64,000 nt of DNA from Miscanthus floridulus (lineage: Eukaryota; Streptophyta; Magnoliopsida; Poales; Poaceae). Both the position numbers and the translations under genes were made by a program. The notes below the pieces were generated by a model that saw only the letters and a list, made by a program, of their open reading frames with translations, was not told the DNA's origin and searched no databases. The stretch spans positions 103,965,111-104,029,110 of the forward strand of contig NC_089584.1 of NCBI RefSeq assembly GCF_019320115.1, given 5' to 3'. Below, in pieces: positions 55,182 through 64,000 of this stretch. Position 1 is the stretch's first letter. Each line of letters opens with the position of its first letter.

Positions 55182-58100
55182 TCTATCTATATTATTATCT
55201 AATTCAAATATCGTGTTAAAAATAAGTCACCACTTTATCAGAAAGATATAAAAAAGAAAATATTAATTGAAAAGAAAAAAGGTAACACAGAATGTTCATT
55301 TTCATGATTACCTAACGGTTTAGATGTAACTGACAAGTTTAGATAAAAATGGTGAATATTAAGCTAAATTCGGAACTAAATATAGAAATGAGTAATGTAC
55401 TATGTAAATAAAGATAAAGAATGTTGTCTGTTCCCTATTCGGTTATTTTTTAGGTTAACAAAAAACGAGTGTCAAACGTCATGCAAACGTCCGAAAACGA
55501 TAGCACATTTGAGAGATATTTATGATGATCTAATGTCTTAGATCAAACCAAGAATACAAATCTAATACTATAATAATTTTTTTCACGTTTTATCTATTTC
55601 TAAACTTTATCTATTATAAAAAGAAACACATCCATTGGAGGACAAGTCCCACTCCTATAATATGTCTAATGAGATGATTATTATTATTTTTCTAGTGCAA
55701 ATAAAAAGATGGACTCTACGTGCAAGTAAATTCCCGTGAGCGTACACTACTTTCTTTCCTTTTCTATTCACTTGCAATGTAGATATGAGCATCACCACGT
55801 ACACCTCTTCCTTTATATTTTATCCCCCAATAAATATTATTTTCCTTCCAATTTTTATAGTCACATGAAAATAAAGAGATTTTCTCTCATACAAGGACCA
55901 GAAGCTCACGTACTCTTTTATTTATTGGCTTATAATAGTTCGTGATCATTTATCTCTCACTAGACATTAGTTTTCGCTTTCTAGTCGTTTCAACAAAAGA
56001 AAAACAAACTACATGTCGATGGAAATATTCATCCATCACCTACTATGGATGGCTGACTTATCAAAATAAACTGAAAGTCATAGGTCTAATGTAGATATTT
56101 ATCCAATTACCCTAATCACTATGTCAAAACACCACAATAATAACAGAGAAAAGTGAAACAATTTTCAGTGATGAGCCTTATAAATAGTAAATTTTAATAA
56201 TAATAAAAAGTTAGTAAATAAGCAAACTGGTAATTAGCAATGACAGATTTGAAAAGCTATGAAAATTAATAGTTTGACATCCTAGTCAATTTGGAAGAAA
56301 AAATTATAAATGGATAGTCTAGATAAATCGTAATTATCAAACAACTAAATTCAAAATTAAAATTACAAAGAAAAAGTAGTTGCTTGATTTTCATATGTTG
56401 GGAAAAAATACCAAATAAAAAGTTAGTGTAATACTATAAGTAAAGTTCAAAAGAAGGGATTACGTGCATGTAAAATAGCTACCCAAGTCACAAAGTCACA
56501 CATCATTATCTTAGCAATTCCAAAAAAAATCATTATCTTAGCACACCTATGAAAAAAATATGGATTAAGTTCACTTTTGGCCTCTCAACTATTGGGTTCG
56601 TCTAATTTTGATCCTCAACTACAAAACCGTCTAATGTTGGTACCCCAATTGTCAAAACCGTTCACTTTTATCATATGAACGCGGCTAGGGCTGTTTTGTC
56701 CAACGTGGAGCGGGTTTGACCACGCCACGCTGACATTGACCGCCACGTAGGACGTTGGCCTCCATCTAGTGACATGTGGGGCACACGCATCAACCACCCA
56801 TCCCCTCCCTCTCCATCCTCACGTTAGCACCCCCATGCCGCCTCTAGCCCGAGCATCACCGGCGCCGTCCCCCACGACAGCGCCACACCTACGCTGCCAC
56901 CATGGCAGTGCCACACCTACGCCGCCACCACGGCAGTGCCACAACCCATGGGCGAAATCCCGACGCCGCCTCCTAACTGCTGCTGCTGCCAGAGTTGTGC
57001 CTTGCCAGAGAAATCTCGACGCCGACCCTTGCCTGCTGTAGCTGTCGGAGCTACACCCTGCGTTGGCCTCCGCACCCGCAGCCGTAGGAGGAGACCGGCC
57101 GGCAAGCAGCGCTGGCCCGCGCAGTCCCGAGGCCGGCTACGGCTCGGTGGGAGGCGGGTCATGGCCTGCTGGCCACGTGCGCCGGTGGCCCGATGACCAC
57201 AACCGCGGCAACGGATAGGCGCGCCGGGTGCGGGACGAAGAGGGCTCGGCGGGAAGCGGGTCGTGGCCTGCTGGCCACAAGCGCTAGCGACCTGGCGGCC
57301 ATGGCCATGGCGGAGAGATGCCACAATGGCGGGGAGGAGGCGAGGAGAGGCATGTCGGGTGCGTGAGGAAGAGGGCTCGGTGAGAGGCGGGCCGTGGTCT
57401 GCTACTTTGCTGGCCACATGCAGCGGCGACTTGGCGGCCATGACTGTGGTGGAGAGATGCCATAGCAGCGGGGAGGAGCCGAGGAGAGGCACGCTGGGTG
57501 TGTGGGGGAGGGGGCTCGGTGGGGAACACGGCGGTGTCCCGGCCACTCGCGTAGAAGGCCGCGGTGGCAACGATGTCGTGGCCGTGGTGCCGTAGCGGCG
57601 CAGAGAGCCGACGACCGGGAGCGCCACTTGAGTGAGGGCTTGGCGGAAGCGGCGGTGACGCTCGTTTAGCTTGCTGGCGGCCTGCGAGCACCGAGCAGCC
57701 ATGGCAATGGCCATGGTGAGCTTGGTCTGGCGCAGGGAGGCGACTGTCGCCGTAGCCTGCTCGTGCGCCACCGCCGTAGCCTGCTGGCGTGCCATCGCCG
57801 TAGCCAACTCGCGGCCATTGTCTCCTTCACACACGTAGGAACGGGAGGAAAGAGAGGGCCAGCGTGGCACGGTCAACGACAGCGTGGCATGGTCAAACTC
57901 GCTCCACGTTGGACAAAACAACCATGCCCGCGTCCATGTGCTAAAAGTGAACTGTTTTGACAATTAGGGTACCAGCATTAGACGGTTTTATAGTTGATGG
58001 TCAAAATTAGATGAACCCAATAGTTAAGGGACCAAAAGTAGACTTAATCCAAAAAAAAAATATTAGAATAACATTATCATGTCACTCTTTTCCTCCTATG

Positions 58101-58951
58101 CTTCTAGCCGGAACATTTTGGTACCACCATCGATATCGACAAAGGGTGGACAACCAAACAGAATGTGTCGATTTTAAGATCATGGATCAGACCAGTGGTT
58201 TTTAAGATGGCGACCTAAGGGAGAAAGAAATTACAGCTACCAAGATTAGAATGAAATCACGAAAAACATATTGTCTTTCCATCTATTCTCCGTGTGCACG
58301 CATGAGAGGCTCGCGAGTGGTGCGATAGACAACATGTTTGCCTTTTTCTTCGCAAGAAGACGGTTATATACTTAAACAAATATGCTAACAACATGATAGT
58401 TTGCGGTAAGTAGAGTGGTATAGGTAATAGGCCTGATCAGCAACATATTGTGTCGGTGATGATTCCACAATTTATTTCGAAAAAGCATGAATTGATGATG
58501 GATGTTGGCGCGATGATGGGCCAACCAACAATGACTTTGGTAGGCATGCATGTGTATAGCATTGTGACGAATCCAGAAATGTTTTAGACAAAAAGGAGAA
58601 ATTATGGATCCTCAAGAAAAGGTGCAGGATAGTCTAAAAATCTAAATTTACAAAAGGGTCGTGGAACAAAATAGTTTGTGAAATGCTTGAACAATAGTTT
58701 TATTAAGAAATCGAACTTACTAGACAAAATTAAATGTTAGGTTGATTTGATTGATATCAACAAAAATTGCACATCCATTGTATAATAGTGGGAAAATGAA
58801 TGAGAGGGAGATTTAAAGATATATTTTTCATAGTAGTGAAAACACATAGATAGTAAACAACTACATTAAAGATATATTTTTCATATAAAAAACATGAATA
58901 CCACACTGAAAAAGCTAGCATCCGTGCTATTTGCATGGGCAATCCTACTAG
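55182..58951 (+). mobile_element. Probable non-autonomous Helitron, carrying a MULE
   Basis: The 5' end TCTATCTATATTATTA follows an A. The 3' end at 58948-58951 is CTAG before T, preceded by the hairpin-forming CCGTGCTATTTGCATGGG. These are Helitron-type ends inserted between A and T. No Rep or helicase coding was seen. Without the nested MULE (56562-58050) it is about 2.3 kb. Pairing of these two ends is inferred. Confidence 0.45.
56562..58050. mobile_element. Mutator-like element with about 180-bp terminal inverted repeats (1,489 bp)
   Basis: The left end starts GGATTAAGTTCACTTTTGG; the right end reversed is GGATTAAGTCTACTTTTGG. Similarity continues through GTTTTGTCCAACGTGGAGCG for about 180 bp. 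Flanks are A7-TAT on the left and A10-TAT on the right, a possible duplication blurred by poly-A length change. The interior is GC-rich with a 348-aa frame on minus (56917-57963), dominated by Pro/Ser/Ala/Arg repeats and overlapping the right TIR. No transposase domain. Long TIRs fit MULEs; the GC-rich filling could be captured host DNA or low complexity. Confidence 0.75.
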
Positions 58952-58974
58952 TTTGTATACAAACTAAAGGTGTT

Positions 58975-59225
58975 ATTTTTTTATTATCTTTTATAACAAC
59001 GGATGTGGACATTTGGATGTAAACTTATGTGTTACTTTGTATTATCTTTTTATAACAGTAGAGATGGCTAATTTAGATGCAATATTTGAACATATTTTAA
59101 ATTATTTTTTTATAATGGTAAATATGGACATTTAGATGTAATTTTTTGGATTATTTTGAATTTTGATAAACGACAAAGATGGGTCATTTAGATCCAAATT
59201 TAGAGGTTACTTCATGTGTTTCTCC
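58975..59225. repeat. Imperfect tandem repeat of about 60 bp, second array
   Basis: Units with CATTTAGATGxAA, then TTATTTT...TTTTATAACxGT. Related to the array at 39890-40165; both lie next to Helitron-type ends. Confidence 0.6.
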
Positions 59226-59229
59226 TAGC

Positions 59230-60420
59230 GCAGATATGAGTAGTTTTTAGAAAATATAAAAATCCAACGTATTACTAGAGATGATGAATATAATCTATTA
59301 AGTTAAATAATATATGTTTCTGATTACTATAAGAATTTCTAAAATTTATCTTTTTTCATATAACGTCTCGTGAAGATTAAATGTGCATTCAGTCCGTGAT
59401 AGTAAGATTTTCATCCATCCATGCTCAAACCTCCACTAGCCAAACAAAAACCTGGGCCATCCTAATAACGACCCATAATACTACGGTGTACAGTACAGCT
59501 TAAACTTCAGACCTTGCAGCTGGAAGCCTTGTCATATGCTGACCCATGATGACGACTCTGATCGAGGTCACCGTTATGACCGAATGCATCTGAAACTTCA
59601 GTTAGGCCACCTTGCTGGAAGCCTAGAATGAATCAGGCGTGCGATGTGATTTGTCGTTCGTTCAGAAGATATCGAACAGTTCAGAGTCCAGACACCACAG
59701 CCCATCCATGGATACATACTCCAGCGTAATCAGAGGAAGCACAACTGTTCCAATCACGTTTTTCATGATAAGCATCGCCCGTCTTGCCAGCGAAATGATG
59801 ATGATTATTCCCTCAGCTCTACTGAAACTTCTGACAGGTGGACGATACAGATCCAAGCTCACGTACAGCCACAAGCCAAGTACTCCGTACTACACTTGGC
59901 TAAACAAACACCATTACACCACCCGTGCCTGGCCAGTCGCCACCTGTGCAGCGCTGTTCGCTGGCGAGTGGGCGGCCGGCCGCCTTACCTGTCGCAGTTG
60001 CTGCCTCGACAGGTGTCCGTGTCACAGGTTCGCTCTGCACTGCATGCGGCTTCAATTTTTTTGTGCTTCGGCGGCGTCCAGCAGAGCCAGAGCCGAGCCG
60101 TTGTGGCGGTTCTTGGCGGAGGAGCGCTACACGTTGCGCATCCCTAGTGGACGGGACGCCGGGAGTATGCTGGCCGTGTGCCTGGAGCTTTAGAATTTCG
60201 TCGTCCTTTTTAGAAAAAGCAGTGGACGGAGAGGGCCGGAGCATGAGCACAAGAAGAAAACGAAGGGCAGGAGGGTACGGTACCGTTGGAGGCAGGAGTA
60301 CAGCAGTAGTAAGGCATCGTTCGGTTGAGCTAGAATGGTTGCCCGAAACAATTCCTACCAGGAATACTTGCCTAATTTATATAGGCTTTGATGAGCTAGA
60401 ATAACCTCACATTTCTGGCT
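59230..60420. other. Spacer without a recognised gene
   Basis: A 184-aa frame at 59639-60193 (plus) and a 116-aa frame opposite resemble no family I know and have no supporting features. The segment around 59400 shares AT-rich motifs with 40430-40500. Confidence 0.4.
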
Positions 60421-60422
60421 AA

Positions 60423-60653
60423 GGCTTGTTTAGATTCCAAAAAATTTTGCGCAGTACCCGTCACATCGAATCTTACGGCACATGCATGGAGTACTAAATG
60501 TAGACGAAAAAAAACTAATTGCACAGTTGGATGAGAAATCGCGAGACGAAACTTTTGAACCTAATTAGTCCATAATTAGATACTAATTACCAAATACAAA
60601 CGAAAGTGCTACGGTATCCAAAATCCAAAAAAATTTTGGATCTAAACGGGGCC
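60423..60653. repeat. Tourist-like MITE with TAA duplication (231 bp)
   Basis: Ends GGCTTGTTTAGAT and (reversed) GGCCCCGTTTAGAT, flanked by TAA at 60420-60422 and 60654-60656. This is the diagnostic PIF/Harbinger target site. Core CCTAATTAGTCCATAATTAG. Confidence 0.85.
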
Positions 60654-61026
60654 TAAATTGCCAGGACCGACCGGAACTGTCGAGATTAGAAGAACGGTTA
60701 TCAGATGGCAGCTGTGGCATGGGCGGCGTTCACACCGTGCTCTATTACTATTTGCTGCGCTTGACGACCTTTGAAGTTATGGCACCCCTCCACGGGAGTT
60801 TGACTTTTGCATAGTGTGTGAGAGCACCCCAATGGGGACAGGCGTGAAGTCAACCTGGAGGGCTACAGTGCTGTTGGCACATTTAACACCGCGAGGTTCA
60901 TGCAAACGACGATGGTGTAAACGCGCTCTGAAACAAGGGCACAGGAGCGCGGAAGAAGAAGAACACGTCTGCTACTTGTTTCAGAGCTACCTGTAGTAGC
61001 TGTGTACGTAGCGCGAGTTTGATTAC

Positions 61027-61156
61027 TAAGGCTCTGATCGCTTCTCTTATAATCCATCTTTTTCAGCTTATTTTTTAGTCGAAACAGTGTTTTTCTCTCA
61101 CGACAAATCAGCCGGAACAATGTTTCGATTTGTTTTTTAGCGAAACGAACATAGCC
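61027..61156. repeat. MITE, 'CTCACAACAAACCAGC' family
   Basis: From AAGGCTCTGATCGCTTCTC to CGAAACGAACATAGCC, with the core GTGTTTTTCTCTCACGACAA. Confidence 0.6.
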
Positions 61157-62777
61157 TAAACTGAACAGCAGTACCGTGTGGGGGCGCGCAGAAGTTTGGG
61201 GGGCTGCTAACCTAGATCGCCAGGTGGTATCTCTGTTTGGTTGGTGCCACCAAAGCGCTGGCGTGGACGCTGAGTTGGTCGAAACTCACCAGAATTAACG
61301 AACCTGGAGTCCTCTCGCTTATCCATTCGAATTTACAGTACTTTACATCAGCAGGCAGCAGCCCTTCTACTTCTAGACAGAACACAGTCGCCATCACATA
61401 TTCAGTTATTCACACATCCGTTTGCGCCCTGGAACATTCCAAGCCGTTGACTCCACCGAATCCTCGCCTTCCAAAGATCTCAAGAAGCCTTCCACGATGC
61501 ATGTACACAGAGCAAATGTTCTGGGCCTCTTTAGAACCCTGGGTGTCGTCGTCCACCAGTTATTAGATCAATCAAAACGTTCTAGAAATTTTAATCACGG
61601 CGGGTGCCCTCCTCTCCAAGCCTACGTATACTACTTGCGTCCGAAAGTTGACACGAAAGGGGCAGAAAGCACAAAGTGGCGAGACAAGCGGAGACCTGTG
61701 AGAGAGGCAGCCGAAAGTTGTGGACTCTCCCGTGGCAGGAGCTGGAGCTGGCGGCCAAGATCCTCCAAATGCACTCTCCCGTGGACTCCATCTGCGCTCG
61801 TGCTCCGCTCCGCTCCGGTATCTTGGCCGCCACGCCGGGCGGCCCGAGCCTCGTGTTGCCAACCTCGTGGCGCATCGATCGTTTCGACACGCGTGGCGGG
61901 CAATCAGCGCGCGCGGGGCGGCAGCTCCGCTGACCGCCACGGTACCGCGGGCGCGAGCCTAATAATTGTGCCGGCCGGTGCTTTGACCGCGTACGGAACG
62001 GTGATCGCCTGATCGGTGAGGCACCGCACCGAGTAGGCCGCCCCAGCATAGTGAGTGCGCCGTGACGGAACCCATGATGCGGGGGTCGCGTTAGCCGGCG
62101 CGACGCCGACTCGGCCGCCACCAGCCCTGCCCAGGGCATCTACACTGCACGGGCGCCGCGGGACGGTGCTGTGGATATCGCGGTCGCCGGGGGGCGGTGC
62201 CGGGGCCCCGTGGCGTATCCCGTTTGCCCGTTCCCCGTCGAAAGGGGCAGATGCTGCCTGTGCCTGGCTTTGCTGCGCGAGTGCGCCTGTTTCTTCGCGT
62301 CAGCCGACGCCCGCGCGCGCGACGCCGCCAGTGGTCGACGGACGGTTTCCCGAGCCCGGTGGTATAAGTTTAGTTTAGCGGAGGGACGAGTGGCGTACGT
62401 GTAGGCTGACGCTGGCGGGCATCCGTGTCGTGCCCTGATCGGAGAATCCACGGCCGGTTTCGCGGTCCAGAAGCCGGGGATTGGAACAAACGCACAGCTG
62501 GTGGAATAAACCCAGGTGTTCTTGAACAATTAGCGTTCACGGCTTCACGCCGTGGTGTTCGTTCAGGTCATGCTATGTCAGTCACGTCGCTTCTTTTCGG
62601 CGCGGTTACTGCAGCCAATCATTATTTTTTAAAAAATTCAAAAAAAATCATTATTTTTTAAGCGTGGAGCAGAACGTGTTCCGTCTTGCAGACTTAAAAC
62701 TAGGCGAGAGCAGGGTATGAAGGAGGCAATCAAACAGAGCAGCACATCAAAATCTGCCGTGGTGTTACAAGTCGTCT

Positions 62778-62871
62778 TTGTTCGCTTGTTGGTTTTAGCC
62801 AGCTCAAACTAGCCACAATAAATCAGCACCAGCCAGCCCAAACCAGCCCAGAAACCAACCAACGAACAGGC
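62778..62871. repeat. MITE, 'CTCACAACAAACCAGC' family, short copy
   Basis: TTGTTCGCTTGTTGGTTTTAG ... AACCAACCAACGAACAGG: inverted ends CTTGTTGGTT with AACCAACGAACAGG-like sequence; the CTCACAAC core is shortened. Confidence 0.6.
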
Positions 62872-62992
62872 CGTTATCTCGCCGCTTCCTAAACGGTGTG
62901 GTTACTGTGGCAGATTGCTTCCACCTATATGCACGTGCGGCCGTTGCATGTGGAGCCGATCGTGGCCTGTCTCGCGTATATACCGATGAAAA

Positions 62993-64000
62993 TTAGGCAT
63001 GAGCGAAGGAGATCTCATGACGAGGGCAATCGAACAGAGCAGCACAGCGAAAATTTGTTGGAACCCATAACTTTATTGCGTTAATGACTAGATTACAAAG
63101 CACTAACTGACACGAGAGTGCTACATGACAGTGCGAACTCAAATAGTGTTTCTCCTGACGCTCAACGGAAGCATCCGCGGCTGCTGGAACATCATCGCCA
63201 CCGAACGGCACGCCGTCTGCTTCCAGTTCATCATCACTGCGGGGGAGGCCGCTGACGCCGCCGACAGCCATCTCCCCAGCTGGCACCGCCAGGGCGCTGG
63301 ACACTTTGCCTGGCGCGCAGCGCGACACCTGGACCGCGCCGCGAGCCGCCTCGACCTGCTGCTGCTGCTCGCCGAGCACGTCGATCCATCCGTCCTCGCT
63401 GTCCCAGTCGGGCAAGGCGCAGGCGGAGGACGCCAGTGACTTGATCCTCTCTGACGCGTTCCCTGACACCTCGTCCGCCGCGTCGTCGTCGTCGGACTCC
63501 CAGAATGCGGCGTCCAGCGTGCTCTTGGGAGACGCCCGGCGCCGGACCTTGTCGTCATGATCCGCAAATGCCACGAACGGGTGCTCCAAGAGCTGCGCGG
63601 CGGTCCATCGGTCGGCGGCGTCTCTGGCGAAACAGCAGGCGAGGAAATCCTCGGCCTCCGCCGACAGCCAGAACGGCACCTCCGGCACGGCGTCCGTGTA
63701 CCCGATCCGGTGCACCGCCGCGAGGACGTCGTGACCCATGTCGCTCCAGGGGGCGCTGCCGGTGGCCATCTCGATGACGGTGCAGCCAAGCGCCCAGACG
63801 TCAGCGGCGGGGCCCTGGTCCTCGCCGCGGGCCACCTCGGGCGCCATGAACGCCGGCGTGCCGCCGATCGGGCGCGCGGAGGCGGAGCCGAACGCCCTCG
63901 CGCACCCGAAGTCGGCCAGCTTGGCGCGCCCGTCGCCCCCGATCAGCACGTTCCGCGCCTTGACGTCGCCGTGCACGACGGAGCGGTCGTCGTGGAGGTA
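62993..64000 (-). CDS. MAP kinase kinase kinase, MAPKKK17/18-like (kinase C), N-terminal part off the window
   Basis: 336 codons from the window edge to the TAA at 62993. It enters the window at YLHDDRSVVHGDVKARN, the catalytic loop, so the glycine loop and ATP-binding Lys lie beyond 64000. Visible: non-RD HGD, DFGCARAFG, GGTPAFMAPE, DVWALGC, and the C-terminal motifs SPKSTLDAAFWESD and LPDWDSEDGWIDVLGE as in kinases A and B. The tail has a moderately hydrophobic stretch (VALSCQLVLCNLVINAI) before the stop, in the place where kinase B has its hydrophobic run. It is closest to B in motif wording. The first frame codon at the loop is GTG, not a start; the real ATG is outside. Same inferred role as A and B. 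Confidence 0.9.
   Translation of the reverse strand, partial: YLHDDRSVVHGDVKARNVLIGGDGRAKLADFGCARAFGSASARPIGGTPAFMAPEVARGEDQGPAADVWALGCTVIEMATGSAPWSDMGHDVLAAVHRIGYTDAVPEVPFWLSAEAEDFLACCFARDAADRWTAAQLLEHPFVAFADHDDKVRRRASPKSTLDAAFWESDDDDAADEVSGNASERIKSLASSACALPDWDSEDGWIDVLGEQQQQVEAARGAVQVSRCAPGKVSSALAVPAGEMAVGGVSGLPRSDDELEADGVPFGGDDVPAAADASVERQEKHYLSSHCHVALSCQLVLCNLVINAIKLWVPTNFRCAALFDCPRHEISFAHA

Larger units (their letters stand above)
60657..62992. other. Spacer upstream of the 3' end of kinase C
   Basis: It contains MITE copies at 61027-61156 and 62778-62871 and a GC-rich stretch at about 61680-62400 with overlapping open frames on both strands and no recognisable protein. I list no gene here. 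Confidence 0.45.

Noticed and set aside
56917..57963. 348-aa frame as an independent gene
   Set aside because: It lies inside a MULE, runs into its inverted repeat, and is low complexity.
59639..60193. 184-aa frame as a host gene
   Set aside because: No recognisable domain, no promoter or conservation evidence, and competing frames on the other strand.
61422..62529. Several 120-196-aa frames in a GC-rich stretch
   Set aside because: They overlap on both strands, are Arg/Pro/Ala-rich, and match no family known to me.

Overview
The window looks like nuclear DNA of a grass, probably a panicoid/Andropogoneae genome of the sorghum-sugarcane-maize type. This rests on the density of grass-specific retrotransposons and MITEs, very GC-rich single-exon genes beside AT-rich spacers, and grass-type kinase sequences. 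No bacterial operons, CRISPR arrays, rRNA or tRNA genes were seen. The species call is inference.

Positions 1 to about 38400 are a nest of LTR retrotransposons that can be dated by order. The oldest layer is a copia-type element; only the end of its RNase H domain and a short 3' LTR remain (24810-24881 continued at 38007-38400). Into it went a minus-strand Tat-like element (1-24809, running off the left edge). It has 1-kb LTRs, a gag remnant, a long antisense ORF of the 'putative gypsy type transposon' family, and an extra LTR plus primer-binding site embedded in its middle. A plus-strand Tekay/Del-type chromovirus (3176-18220, TSD TGGAG) with unusually long 4.76-kb LTRs then inserted into the Tat-like element. 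A second long-LTR element (24882-38001, TSD CCTGG) split the copia remnant. This second element shares the leader, PBS, PPT and LTR layout of the chromovirus but has no gag-pol, so it is a LARD-like non-autonomous relative. Its insertion inside one copia codon is cleanly reversible on paper.

Positions 38400-64000 are the gene-bearing part. Three paralogous single-exon MAP kinase kinase kinases resemble the plant MAPKKK17/18-type MEKK group. Gene A is on plus (41728-43263), gene B on minus (47892-49331), and gene C on minus (62993-64000, its N-terminal part off the right edge). All three have a compact N-terminal kinase domain of non-RD type (HGD instead of HRD) and a conserved acidic C-terminal motif. 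ABRE/G-box sites lie upstream of A and B, in keeping with the ABA and stress role known for this family. In that family the kinase usually works upstream of MKK3-type MAPKKs; this partner is known from the family, not seen here.

The spacers hold many small DNA transposons. These include Tourist/PIF-Harbinger-like MITEs (one with a clear TAA duplication), a second short MITE family in about seven copies, and a MULE with about 180-bp inverted repeats nested in a probable Helitron. Several tandem or direct repeat arrays are also present. I found no convincing protein-coding gene outside the three kinases and the transposon remnants.
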